A stretch of 64,000 nt of DNA from Flavobacterium pectinovorum (GCF_900142715.1 NZ_FRBX01000001.1:1240001-1304000), one strand, 5' to 3'. Shown: positions 44,413 to 52,747, numbered from the stretch's first letter. Program-made: numbers and translations. Notes: generated by a model from the letters alone, not told the origin.

Positions 44413-45318
44413 TCAAACAGTTATTCTCAGCTGAGTTGGTGCCAAACCGGTGTGCTTTTTAAAAAAGAGTGTAAAATAAGAAGGATATTCAAAACCAAGG
44501 CTGTAGCCAATATCGGCAATATTCCAATCTGTGTGCTGCAATAAGGTTTTAGCTTCTTTAATAATACGCTCTGCAATATGAGTTGATGTAGTTTTTCCTG
44601 TAATTTCCTTTACCGAACGATTAAGATGATTGATGTGTATGGATAAAGAATTGGCATAATCTGCCGGATTTTTTAATTTTAATGTGAGTGAAGGAGAGTC
44701 AATTGGAAATTGTCTTTCGAGCAATTCAAGAAACAAAGCTGATACCCGGGAAGAGGCATTTGTATAGGTATGAAAATTTGTGGCAGCATTATTTTTCATG
44801 GCCTCATGAATTATCAGATGCAGATAGCTGCGCAGAATATCGTACTTATGCGGATAAGTAGAGAGCATTTCGGCTTGCATCTTCATATATATGGACGAAA
44901 GTTCCTTTAATTGAGTATCATCGGGAAAAAATATCGGATTACATCCAATTTTGAATAAAGGAGAATCCAGTAAGCTATTCATGCGTTCGCTATGCTGTAT
45001 AAAATCTTCGGTAAACAGGCAGTACCAACCGGACTGATCCTCAGATTCTGCTTCCCACGAATAAGGCACCACAGGATTAGAAAAGAGTAGGGCAGGTTTG
45101 TCAATCTGTATCCATTTGTCGGCATAATAAATCTTGCCCTTGCCGATGATTAGAGAAATCTTGTAAAAATCCCGTCGGCTGTAAGGACTTACTTCGGCAC
45201 ATGATTCTCTGGTAAAAACATTAATATGGCCGATCCCGGCATTATTAAGTGGCACATTTACAGGTGCATGGTTTGGCAGTCGTTTATAAAATTCGCTAAC
45301 GGTTTCTGCTTGTTTCAT
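44413..45318 (-). CDS. AraC-family transcriptional regulator
   Basis: A 301-residue regulator: an N-terminal cupin-like sensing domain (residues 20-170, with GKGKIYYADKWIQIDKPALLF) and a C-terminal AraC DNA-binding domain at about 195-300, where LSIHINHLNRSVKEITGKT and IADIGYSLGFEYPSYFTLFFKKHTGLAPTQLR are the two helix-turn-helix units. Upstream of and co-directional with the aldo/keto reductase gene. Ligand unknown. Confidence 0.92.
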   Translation of the reverse strand: MKQAETVSEFYKRLPNHAPVNVPLNNAGIGHINVFTRESCAEVSPYSRRDFYKISLIIGKGKIYYADKWIQIDKPALLFSNPVVPYSWEAESEDQSGWYCLFTEDFIQHSERMNSLLDSPLFKIGCNPIFFPDDTQLKELSSIYMKMQAEMLSTYPHKYDILRSYLHLIIHEAMKNNAATNFHTYTNASSRVSALFLELLERQFPIDSPSLTLKLKNPADYANSLSIHINHLNRSVKEITGKTTSTHIAERIIKEAKTLLQHTDWNIADIGYSLGFEYPSYFTLFFKKHTGLAPTQLRITV

Positions 45319-45347
45319 TTCGTAAATTTATAAAAATAAAACAAACC

Positions 45348-45548
45348 TTAAAATAGGGAATTATAATTTAACAAAGCAGTTGCTTGTGATTTTTTATCAA
45401 GATGCGTATTTATTTTCATCTTCTGTTGCTGGCAGGTTACTTCCGGTGGAGCAACCAGTTCTCCATTAAAAAAATCAAAAAAACGTTTTACGTAAGCCTG
45501 TTCCAATAACGCATTGGTAACTTACGTAGGTTTATCGAACCTTACCAT
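45348..45548 (-). pseudogene. Small decayed gene with an in-frame stop
   Basis: From ATG 45548 the frame reads MVRFDKPT, TAA, then continues in the same frame as VTNALLEQAYVKRFFDFFNG and further 39 codons to a final TAA at 45348-45350. The second part is protein-like and reads through after changing one codon, so a nonsense mutation in a 66-residue gene, or the tail of a lost larger gene, is likely. No family recognised. Confidence 0.4.
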
Positions 45549-45570
45549 ATAATTTGATTTTGTATAAAAA

Positions 45571-45599
45571 AACTGCTGAACTTATCGGGTTCAGCAGTT
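45571..45599 (-). terminator. Terminator of the DUF1349 gene
   Basis: On the minus strand AACTGCTGAA-N9-TTCAGCAGTT followed by seven T, 26 bases after the stop of the 45626 gene. Confidence 0.85.
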
Positions 45600-45625
45600 G
45601 CATGTTGTAATTGATTCTACAAAAA

Positions 45626-46276
45626 CTATTGATTGTTTTTTAACCACTCCAAACGTCTTTGATCCGGAAGATGCGTAATTTTAAAATCTTCGAAAGTAGC
45701 CGTAAAGCCTTTTCCATCAGGACTTGCAGCCATCATGCCCACTTGTACCGTTTTAAATTCCGGAAAATAAACGGTATTAGTCATTGTATAATTAATCCCA
45801 TCAATAGAATAAAAAATCTCCAGTGCATCTAGTCGGCGTACGGCCTTCATCCATACATTTTTAGGTTTTTCTTTTAAGCCAAGAACACTCCAGGAACTTT
45901 TATCGATAGTATGAACAGTACTAATATTATAAACTCCGTCTACATATTCGACACCAGTTTTTACGTAATTGTTTTCATCAATTCGAAGCATAAGGCAAAC
46001 CTGATCGAATCTGGTCTTATAAACACCGCTCATTTTTACAACAACTTCAAACTCGCCACTTCTCTCCGTATAGAGAAAAGGTCCATCGTATACAGTAAAA
46101 CCGTAGTGGCTTTTGTTCCAATAATCAGATTGTGGTGTAACCTGCATAGTAAGTTTATTGTCCTTTATTTCCCAGTCAGCCGGTTCATTGAGCCAGTTCA
46201 TTGAAGTTAGTTTTTGAGCGTTTCCTTTTACAGCCATAATGCATATACATATTAAAACTAAGTGAATTCTCTTCAT
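45626..46276 (-). CDS. Secreted DUF1349 (YesU-like) protein
   Basis: A 216-residue protein with a signal peptide (MKRIHLVLICICIMAVKGNA). The mature part is a concanavalin-like beta-sandwich of the DUF1349 family: MNWLNEPADWEIKDNKL, SDYWNKSHYGF, GPFLYTERSGEFEVVVKMSGV, FDQVCLMLRIDENNYVKTGVEY and VQVGMMAASPDGKGF. Family members (YesU, regulation of enolase-like) bind or act on sugars. Divergent from a LuxR regulator; a second DUF1349-like lipoprotein lies on its other side. Confidence 0.82.
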   Translation of the reverse strand: MKRIHLVLICICIMAVKGNAQKLTSMNWLNEPADWEIKDNKLTMQVTPQSDYWNKSHYGFTVYDGPFLYTERSGEFEVVVKMSGVYKTRFDQVCLMLRIDENNYVKTGVEYVDGVYNISTVHTIDKSSWSVLGLKEKPKNVWMKAVRRLDALEIFYSIDGINYTMTNTVYFPEFKTVQVGMMAASPDGKGFTATFEDFKITHLPDQRRLEWLKNNQ

Positions 46277-46417
46277 GATTTCTTAAATTTGGATTTTATT
46301 AATAATTTACAAAGAATGTAATTTGAGTTTTTTACAGCAATAGTTAAATATAACCATTTTTAAAATCACTCTAATCTCCTTTCTTATAACTTAGTACAGT
46401 AATAACGAATTATAGTT

Positions 46418-47185
46418 ATGAATCCTATCTCGAACTTAGAAGACAAATTTTCTTTTGAATCAATAGACAGCCCTGAAAAGCGTAAAGAAGCATTAAATGA
46501 GGCTATAGTAATGATGGAGGCCTACGTGAAATTAGATAATTCAGTAGCTGTACTCTCAGATTTAGCGAGTAATAAGAGCTATATATTTGCGGGTAATTTT
46601 GGCCGTTTTTTTGATATTCATACATCCGGCTTTACAACAATTGATTCTATTTGGGAAGAGGACATTTATAACCGCATTCATCCTGATGATCTTTTTCAAA
46701 GGCATCTTTTGGAACTGGAGTTTTTTAATTTCTTAAAGACAATATCTTCTGAGGAAAGATTAAATTATGCTACAAAATGCAGAATTAGAACCTTAAATAC
46801 TAAAAAGGAATACCAGTATATTTTGCATCGCAGTTTTTATATGAAAAACAGTTCAGAAGGCGGATTGTGGCTTGCTGTGTGTCTATATAATTATTTATTA
46901 GAAAAAACAGCTGGTGCAAATGGTATAGAGGGAAAAATTATCAATACTAAAACAGGAGAAATCTTTTATGTAGATACCTATGAAAATTGTGTTGATCTTT
47001 TGACTTTGCGTGAAAAAGAAATTTTAGTTTTAATTAGTAAAGGTATCATTAGTAAAGAAATTGCTGCGAAACTCAATATCAGTATTAATACTGTAAACAG
47101 GCACAGACAAAATATTTTGGAAAAACTAAATGTAAATAATTCTATTGAAGCAGTTCGAACAGCAGGAGCTTTAAATTTGTTGTAA
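46418..47185 (+). CDS. LuxR-type transcriptional regulator with PAS-like N-terminus
   Basis: A 255-residue one-component regulator. Residues about 45-170 form a PAS-like module (IFAGNFGRFFDIHTSGFTTI, IWEEDIYNRIHPDDLFQRHLLELEFFNF, then an RxxR...YxLHRSFYM strand). Residues 190-250 are the LuxR helix-turn-helix: LTLREKEILVLISKGIISKEIA followed by LNISINTVNRHRQNILEKL. No REC domain, so the PAS-like part senses the signal. Flanked by two DUF1349 genes it may regulate. Confidence 0.88.
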   Translation: MNPISNLEDKFSFESIDSPEKRKEALNEAIVMMEAYVKLDNSVAVLSDLASNKSYIFAGNFGRFFDIHTSGFTTIDSIWEEDIYNRIHPDDLFQRHLLELEFFNFLKTISSEERLNYATKCRIRTLNTKKEYQYILHRSFYMKNSSEGGLWLAVCLYNYLLEKTAGANGIEGKIINTKTGEIFYVDTYENCVDLLTLREKEILVLISKGIISKEIAAKLNISINTVNRHRQNILEKLNVNNSIEAVRTAGALNLL

Positions 47186-47196
47186 ATTATTGGATA

Positions 47197-47222
47197 ACTG
47201 CGAAGCCGGCAGACTTCGCAGT
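47197..47222. repeat. REP-like hairpin
   Basis: ACTGCGAAG-N8-CTTCGCAGT between convergent luxR and the DUF1349 lipoprotein gene; shares the GACTTCGCA core with the 29502-29623 repeat and may end transcription. Confidence 0.6.
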
Positions 47223-47239
47223 GCAAAAGGTATTTTAAA

Positions 47240-48004
47240 TTAATTTCCCATTCTGAAATCAGTAACACTATTTTGAACTAAGCTTAAATCTTCAAAGTAG
47301 CTTAATGAACCTTTGTCAACTGGACATTGGTTACTAATTCCTACCCAAATTTCAGATGGATAATTGTTTTTGTATAAGCGTACCATGTGCCAGTCTTTTT
47401 TATCATAAGAGTAGTAACTAGCAATTGTTTGTGTATCTGAAGAGATTTTCATGTAAATAGATGGAGTAGTTACGATATCATGATTATTATCGTCAGATGT
47501 ACCTATGGTTCTAACACTTACTACACGGTGTTTTCCACGTTCATCTTGTTCAAAACATAGTTTTTGCCAAAAATTATCATTCACATAAATATACAATACA
47601 CCGGCATTGTACAAACCTTCTTTTGTAAATTCAGGAGTTACTTTTGAAATTAAAGTGAAAGGTTTTTTATTGTCGATTTTAGATAACAAAATAGGAGCGG
47701 TGTTGTTAGATAATTTTTCGTTTGGATCACAAAAATAATCCTTTTTGGCTCCCGCTTTAAATGTTACTTTGCCATTAGCATCTGCTGTAGCAAGTGTATC
47801 TGCACCATTAACCGATTTCGTAAAATGGATTCCCGAAATGGTAATATCGCATGTTGTTCCATTTACACGCGCCGAATCTTGGTTTGTGATTTTAGTTTCG
47901 TTTACGGTTTCGGCTGTAGATTGACTCGATTTATTCTTGTTTTCGCAATTGGCAAAAAGAGCAATAAGCAACAACGAACTGATACTAGTGATTTTTGTTT
48001 TCAT
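47240..48004 (-). CDS. DUF1349-like lipoprotein
   Basis: A 254-residue lipoprotein (ALFANC lipobox). After a Ser/Thr-rich linker, the domain reads IHFTKSVNGADTL, then FTLISKVTPEFTKEGLYNAGVLYIYVNDNFWQKLCFE, SSDTQTIASYYSYDKKDWHMVRLY and VWGISNQC-type strands, the concanavalin-like DUF1349 fold with YSYDKKDW matching the family's SxDGxxW strand. Probably a surface or periplasmic glycan-related protein partnered with 45626. Confidence 0.72.
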   Translation of the reverse strand: MKTKITSISSLLLIALFANCENKNKSSQSTAETVNETKITNQDSARVNGTTCDITISGIHFTKSVNGADTLATADANGKVTFKAGAKKDYFCDPNEKLSNNTAPILLSKIDNKKPFTLISKVTPEFTKEGLYNAGVLYIYVNDNFWQKLCFEQDERGKHRVVSVRTIGTSDDNNHDIVTTPSIYMKISSDTQTIASYYSYDKKDWHMVRLYKNNYPSEIWVGISNQCPVDKGSLSYFEDLSLVQNSVTDFRMGN

Positions 48005-48250
48005 AAAAAATATTGTTTTTATAATTAAGGGGGAGGATTTTAATCCACTAAAAAATATTTAGCAATACAAATGTATTGGAACTTTAATCTTGTAACAATA
48101 GTCAAAATTAACCATTTATTACTACGATGAGTATTTTGAAAAATAATATTTACAGCACTGACAGTTGCTTTATTAGATCAAATATTATGTAAGTTGTACA
48201 TCCAACGGTTTACAATTAATCTTTATATTTGAAAGATTAAAATTAATAAA

Positions 48251-49039
48251 ATGAGCGAAAAAACGAAACCGTATGCCTTAATTACTGGCGCCAGCAAAGG
48301 CATTGGAAAATCTATTGCTTATGAATTGGCTAAACAGGGTTATCCACTATTGCTTGTTGCAAGAAGTGAAGAGGAGTTAAAAGCACTATCTGATAATCTT
48401 CAAGCTAAATACGGCATCAAGGTGGCTGTTTTATCAATTGATCTTTCTATAAATGATGCATCGCAAAAAGTAACCGATTGGATAAAAATGAATAACTATG
48501 CAGTTGGCATTTTAGTAAACAATGCGGGTTATGGTGTTTGGGGTGATTTTAGTCAATCTTCGCTAACTGATCAGCTTGGCATGATGCAACTTAACATGAA
48601 TGTAGTTGTAGAACTTTCACATTTATTAGTACCTATACTTTCACAAGAAAAGCAAGCCTACATTTTAAATATATCGAGTACTGCTGCATACCAGGCTGTA
48701 CCTACGCTGGCTGTTTATTCGGCTACAAAGGCTTTTGTTTTATCGTTTACCCGTGCCTTACGTTTTGAACTTGCCCAAACTTCAATTTCAGTAACCTGTT
48801 TTAGCCCGGGTCCGGTTGATACTGGTTTTGCTTCAAGAGCTGGTTTAGACGCTTTTAGCAAAATGGCTGAAAAGTTTAATATGCAGCCTGATGAAGTTGC
48901 AAAAATGGCTGTAAAAGCCATGTTCAACAAAAAATCAGAAGTTATTCCGGGTTTTACAAATATCATTTCGGTTTATGCCAACCGTATACTACCAAAGGCT
49001 TTTATCGAAAAAATGGCAGCCGGGATTTATAAAATTTAA
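48251..49039 (+). CDS. SDR-family oxidoreductase (DltE/YqjQ-like)
   Basis: A 262-residue short-chain dehydrogenase of the COG0300 type: GASKGIGKSIAYELAKQG at 14-31, VNNAGYG near 95, ISSTAAY with the catalytic Ser near 139, and YSATKAF (Tyr-x-x-x-Lys) near 158. It ends FIEKMAAGIYKI. A TATATTTG -7 box lies at 48224-48231. It is followed 30 bases later by a separate promoter, so it is not part of the leader-peptide operon downstream. Substrate unknown. Confidence 0.88.
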   Translation: MSEKTKPYALITGASKGIGKSIAYELAKQGYPLLLVARSEEELKALSDNLQAKYGIKVAVLSIDLSINDASQKVTDWIKMNNYAVGILVNNAGYGVWGDFSQSSLTDQLGMMQLNMNVVVELSHLLVPILSQEKQAYILNISSTAAYQAVPTLAVYSATKAFVLSFTRALRFELAQTSISVTCFSPGPVDTGFASRAGLDAFSKMAEKFNMQPDEVAKMAVKAMFNKKSEVIPGFTNIISVYANRILPKAFIEKMAAGIYKI

Positions 49040-49069
49040 TTTTTTCAAAAAAAAATAAAAAAAAATTCT

Positions 49070-49097
49070 TTGCAAATGAGAAATTATATTACATTTG
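49070..49097 (+). promoter_or_regulatory. Promoter of the poly-Cys leader/PhyH operon
   Basis: TTG (49070-49072, within TTTG), 17 bases, TACATTTG (49090-49097). Expected transcript start near 49104, giving about 160 nt before phyH, enough for the leader peptide. Confidence 0.75.
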
Positions 49098-49133
49098 TAT
49101 AAATGTCTACTAATTCTATAGAGTATATCTAAT

Positions 49134-49214
49134 ATGAGAAATGAGTTTAATTTTACTAAAGATCGAATGCACGCCAACACTATGCGAATGTGTTGCTGTT
49201 GTTGCTGTTGCTAA
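49134..49214 (+). CDS. 26-residue leader peptide ending in seven cysteines
   Basis: ATG at 49134: MRNEFNFTKDRMHANTMRM followed by Cys20-Cys26 and TAA. Seven consecutive Cys codons (TGT/TGC alternating) immediately before the stop are the form of a cysteine-responsive attenuator or translational uORF, as known for poly-Cys uORFs in mycobacteria. It is 30 nt after the expected transcript start and 53 bases before the phyH start, on the same strand. Ribosome stalling at these codons under low Cys-tRNA would set expression of the genes downstream. Its regulatory role is inferred. Confidence 0.72.
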   Translation: MRNEFNFTKDRMHANTMRMCCCCCCC

Positions 49215-49267
49215 TCCTTTAGATAAAATTTCAAACACTATTATTTCAATTATTAAATATATTTATC

Positions 49268-50074
49268 ATGGTATCTTCTTATAAAACTTTTACGCTTACT
49301 GAGCAATTAACTGCTGAGCAAATCAACTTTTTTAACGAACATGGCTTCATCCATTTCAAAAAATTTATAAATCCGGAAACGGTTTCATCCATCATTGATG
49401 CGTCAAAACAAGTGGAGCAAAAATGGATTGACAATGACCTTCAAAAAGTAAATGGTGTTCCGATTAAGTATGGAAAAGATTTAGATGGTTCTCCAATTGT
49501 ACAGCGTTTTGCTTTTATCAATCAACATCATCAAACCTTAAGCGGTCTTTTACTTGATCCAAGATTTAATAGTTTATTACCATTGGCAGGCGATGGCGCA
49601 AGATTAGGTACTGAAGAAAAAGACGGAATGGTTTTTAATCATTACATCAATGGGCCAGAAAGTAAGTTTACTAAAATGGGCTGGCATACAGATGGTTTGC
49701 GAGATATTTTTTATGGTGCAAAATTAAACCCGATGCTCAATGTGGGTATTCACTTAAGCACTTTACAACCCGAAAACGGCGGTCTTAAAATCATTCCGGG
49801 TACACACAAGCAAAGTATTTATCAAATGCTTTTTCGTAAAAAGTACTTTTTAGATAATAAACCCGATCCACAGGAAGTATCCATCACTCCGGAAGCTGGA
49901 GATTTAACCATTCACGATGGCCGTTTGTGGCACAGAGTGGCTGAATCTTCTATCCGTGGCGAAGACAGTAGAAGGAGAGTTATTTATATTCCAATTATAG
50001 CAGGAAAATATGCTCCTAAAAACGAGAACAGTCCAACGGTTTTCTATCAACGTTTTGCAGGTATTGTTAAATAA
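49268..50074 (+). CDS. PhyH-family Fe(II)/2-oxoglutarate dioxygenase
   Basis: A 268-residue phytanoyl-CoA-hydroxylase-like oxygenase. The facial triad is His140-x-Asp142 (MGWHTDG) and a distal His (HDGRLWHRV, about 216-222), with Arg about 235-237 (RRRVIY) for oxoglutarate. GFIHFKKFINPE and PENGGLKIIPGTH are family segments. It hydroxylates an unknown organic substrate. Directly behind the poly-Cys leader, so sulfur supply may control it; sulfonate or lipid substrates are guesses. Confidence 0.88.
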   Translation: MVSSYKTFTLTEQLTAEQINFFNEHGFIHFKKFINPETVSSIIDASKQVEQKWIDNDLQKVNGVPIKYGKDLDGSPIVQRFAFINQHHQTLSGLLLDPRFNSLLPLAGDGARLGTEEKDGMVFNHYINGPESKFTKMGWHTDGLRDIFYGAKLNPMLNVGIHLSTLQPENGGLKIIPGTHKQSIYQMLFRKKYFLDNKPDPQEVSITPEAGDLTIHDGRLWHRVAESSIRGEDSRRRVIYIPIIAGKYAPKNENSPTVFYQRFAGIVK

Positions 50075-50230
50075 TTATGCTGATTGTCCTCGCATTTAGT
50101 TATCTGGTTAGATCAGGTAAGCTAAAAAGAACCACCGATTTCTTTAAAAATACGCAAAGAAAAATAAAATTAAAAATTATAAAACTAGAATTGGTATAAT
50201 ACTATCTGGCTTATAAATATTGCGATATTA

Positions 50231-50917
50231 ATGAGAAAAGAAACACAGGTTGAAGATCATAGTGCAATTGTACAAAGAACATTTTCAGACCGTAAGCGAA
50301 CTAATATTTTAAAAAGGGCTGAACAGTCAACGATTGTATTTTTGCTGCCAAAGGTGCCTAAATTCATTTCGCCAAACCTACTCACTTTAATGGGGACACT
50401 GGGCTCTGGATTGGTTTTTTTAGCTTTTGTTTTAGGTATTTATGTAGCAAACTGGTATTTGCTTTTGGGTATTATCGGTTTGGCTATAAATTGGTTAGGC
50501 GATTCTTTAGATGGAAGATTGGCTTATTATAGAAATATTCCACGTCGTTGGTATGGTTTTGCACTCGATATTATTGCCGATTGGATTGGTATTGTACTTA
50601 TAGGCTTTGGCTACTACATTTATGCTAAAAATGGCACACAAATAGTAGCCTTTGCTTTTGTCGCATTGTATGGCTGGTCTATCATCATCAGCCAGTTACG
50701 CTACAAAATCACAAATGAATACAGTATAGATTCTGGCGTTGTTGGTCCAACTGAACTTCGATTTATTATTGCCTTAATTTTAATTATAGAAGTTTTATTT
50801 AATGGATCAATTACATATCTGGCTGGCTTAATAACTATTATATTGCTTATAATTAATATCGTAGATAGCTTAAAACTTTTAAAGTTGGGCGATTTAAAAG
50901 ATAAAAACCAAGACTGA
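50231..50917 (+). CDS. CDP-alcohol phosphatidyltransferase-family membrane enzyme
   Basis: A 228-residue multi-span membrane protein. Its active-site region reads GDSLDGRLAYYRNIPRRWYG followed by FALDIIADW (about 90-118). The canonical CAPT motif is D-x2-DG-x2-AR-x8-G-x3-D-x3-D; here Asp91, Asp94, Gly95, Ala98 and Gly109, Asp113, Asp117 are present but Arg is replaced by Tyr99 and the spacing before Gly is one residue longer. It probably transfers a phospho-alcohol to make a phospholipid or related compound. 156 bases after phyH, two bases before the GtrA gene. Confidence 0.85.
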   Translation: MRKETQVEDHSAIVQRTFSDRKRTNILKRAEQSTIVFLLPKVPKFISPNLLTLMGTLGSGLVFLAFVLGIYVANWYLLLGIIGLAINWLGDSLDGRLAYYRNIPRRWYGFALDIIADWIGIVLIGFGYYIYAKNGTQIVAFAFVALYGWSIIISQLRYKITNEYSIDSGVVGPTELRFIIALILIIEVLFNGSITYLAGLITIILLIINIVDSLKLLKLGDLKDKNQD

Positions 50918-50918
50918 T

Positions 50919-51350
50919 ATGTTCCCGAAAAAATCTATTTTCACTTTTCTACAAGCACAAGTTGCGGCATTTTTAGGAGGCATTACCGATTATGGCTTAA
51001 TGATTTTATTAACAGAAGTATTTAAATTGCATTTTACCTTTTCAATTCTAATCTCCGGAACCGTTGGCGCCATTGTCAATTTCAGCATCAATAGATTTTG
51101 GGTATTTAAAAACAAATGTGGTTATCGCAGCCGTATCAATAGTCAGCTTTTTAAATTTGCGTTGGTGGTGTTGGGAAGCATTTCCTTAAAATCATTTGGT
51201 ACGCTTATTTTGCAAAAAGTATTTCAAATCGATTATAGAATCGGAAGATTAATCACGGATAGTTTTGTTTCTTATGGATTTAATTATCCACTCATTAAAT
51301 ATTGGGTTTTTAGGATAAACGAAAAAGAGAATGCAATTGAATCAAATTAG
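50919..51350 (+). CDS. GtrA-family membrane protein
   Basis: A 143-residue protein with four predicted membrane helices, beginning QAQVAAFLGGITDYGLMILLTE, continuing VGAIVNFSINRFWVFKN, and ending GFNYPLIKYWVF. This is the GtrA fold: helix with QxxxxxxG, NF-x-xN-R-x-W-x-F motif and a final NFxxxxxWVF. GtrA-type proteins move polyprenol-linked sugars across the inner membrane. Next to CAPT, it suggests an envelope lipid or glycan function for the operon. Confidence 0.88.
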   Translation: MFPKKSIFTFLQAQVAAFLGGITDYGLMILLTEVFKLHFTFSILISGTVGAIVNFSINRFWVFKNKCGYRSRINSQLFKFALVVLGSISLKSFGTLILQKVFQIDYRIGRLITDSFVSYGFNYPLIKYWVFRINEKENAIESN

Positions 51351-51351
51351 A

Positions 51352-51461
51352 AAATCCGTTTTTATCAGCGTTTTCGCTTTTGCGAATCAGTAAAATCAGC
51401 GTCTAATTTTGACGCGGATAAAACAGATTTACTTCGTAAAAACGCGGATAAAAACGGATTT
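51352..51461. repeat. Inverted repeat, 23-bp arms
   Basis: Arms 51352-51374 and 51439-51461 (core AAATCCGTTTTTATC) match with one mismatch. Inner sequence has further GCG/CGC-type pairing. Intergenic, no ORF. Confidence 0.65.
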
Positions 51462-51534
51462 GATTTGCAATAATTTTATTTTCTAAAAGCTTAACTTAAT
51501 AACATTGAACCTCGGGATAGATTTTATATATAAA

Positions 51535-51660
51535 AGAAGAAAACAAAAAAAACTTAGTTTCAACACATAATCCCGAAGCTTCGGGATTTGTTTTAAACAA
51601 GTGAAACGTCTTTTTTAAGCGTCCTGAATCTATGTTTCCAGCCTGCACTAAGCGGAGTAG
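51535..51660. repeat. Diverged copy of the 9591 repeat plus REP-like tail
   Basis: Shares blocks such as GTTTC-ACACATA, CAAGTGAAACG-CTTTTTT and AATCTATGTTTC with 9660-9745. Its centre is the 20-bp perfect palindrome AATCCCGAAGCTTCGGGATT (51569-51588). The right end GCACTAAGCGGAGTAGAAG resembles a common Flavobacterium repeat. Confidence 0.55.
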
Positions 51661-51701
51661 AAGTGTGTTTAAAATATTTGCAACCAATGAAAATTTCGTT
51701 T

Positions 51702-52280
51702 ATGAATAAATTACCATTTAAAAATTTTAGAAAATCACTAATTGTTATAACGATCTTAGTAAATATAATTTCTGGTAATCTATTGGCACAAACCAAAAAT
51801 CCATCACCATTACATTTCCCAACGCCTAAAAATATAGATAATATGCTGTTTTACATTCAGCGTGATCCGAATATAAATACTGCTATTTATGCCATAAACT
51901 ACCAGGAAAATGGAAAAATAAACAAAAGCAATCCTATAAAAGCGTATTGGATTCGATATGCTGAGAAAGGAGAAAAAAAAGATTTTAGTTATATACAACG
52001 TAAATTTGCATACGGAATAGAAAGTAAAGCCTCAAATAATGAGGAGTTTGAGCTTCAATTTGTATCGTATAAAAAATTACCCTTAACCTTGAAAAAGATA
52101 GATTCAGATCAAAAATATCATGTTTTTGTAAATTTAAATCAGAAAAGAATACAGGTAGAAAAAATATTTGTGCGCATTGAAGGAGGTTCTTTTTGGTTAC
52201 CAAATGTTAAGTATGCCGAAGTTACCGGAATTGATGCTTCCTCAAATAAAACAATTACGGAAAGAATGTTATTAAAATAA
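51702..52280 (+). CDS. Exported DUF4833-type protein
   Basis: A 192-residue protein from the ATG at 51702, which gives a signal peptide (FRKSLIVITILVNIISGNLLAQ); ATGs at 51663 and 51687 are alternatives. The mature part, PKNIDNMLFYIQRDPNINTAIYAINYQ, PIKAYWIRYAEKGEKKDFSYIQRKFAYG and a late RIEGGSFWLPNVKYAEV strand, is DUF4833-like. Function unknown; exported to the periplasm. It follows the PhyH-CAPT-GtrA operon but is separated by repeat DNA. Confidence 0.72.
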   Translation: MNKLPFKNFRKSLIVITILVNIISGNLLAQTKNPSPLHFPTPKNIDNMLFYIQRDPNINTAIYAINYQENGKINKSNPIKAYWIRYAEKGEKKDFSYIQRKFAYGIESKASNNEEFELQFVSYKKLPLTLKKIDSDQKYHVFVNLNQKRIQVEKIFVRIEGGSFWLPNVKYAEVTGIDASSNKTITERMLLK

Positions 52281-52342
52281 GATGCCTATAATATTTAGAA
52301 AGAAAATTTTTAAAATAAGCTCTAGTTGAATAATTACTTTAG

Positions 52343-52558
52343 TTAGACTGTCTTATCCTTATGATACTGCAGGAGCCACTGTTCCATTCGTTGGAGGAGT
52401 CTTACTTCTTTTGGGTCACCCATTGGGTTTTCAAGTCCGTTTATGGTCCTGCTTATGTTAAATTTTTTATTTTCAAACTTACAGGTAAATTTCGGAAATT
52501 CATTATGGGTAATAGTCCAATGATCGTCGGCTGTTTTATTAATTGCAAATTTTTTCAT
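52343..52558 (-). CDS. 71-residue hypothetical
   Basis: MKKFAINKTADDHWTITHNE, then FPKFTCKFENKKFNISRTI and a helical end (RLLQRMEQWLLQYHKDKTV). Composition and codon use look real and the opposite-strand frame of similar length has no protein-like pattern. No family recognised. Confidence 0.55.
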   Translation of the reverse strand: MKKFAINKTADDHWTITHNEFPKFTCKFENKKFNISRTINGLENPMGDPKEVRLLQRMEQWLLQYHKDKTV

Positions 52559-52649
52559 TTCACGGCTGGGCAGTTTGTTGTATTTGAATTATAAACGGTA
52601 ATGTGTTTTGATTATTATGGTTGAATCAGGTGGCCGTAAATATACGACT

Positions 52650-52747
52650 TAATTGAGACTGTATCTCTTAGAGTCTTAATTACAATTACTAATGTCGTGT
52701 GTACTTCATTTGCTTTAATATTTGAAGTTTTGAGGATGCACACGACA
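52650..52747. other. Structured intergenic region
   Basis: Two hairpins: an imperfect GAGACT/AGAGTCT stem near 52653-52680, and a stem TGTCGTGTG (52693-52701) paired with CACACGACA (52739-52747) containing an inner ACTTCA/TGAAGT stem. The rest of 52559-52897 holds no accepted gene. Confidence 0.4.

Noticed and set aside
52361..52594. 77-codon plus-strand frame opposite the 71-residue gene
   Set aside because: No protein-like pattern; the minus-strand frame is better.
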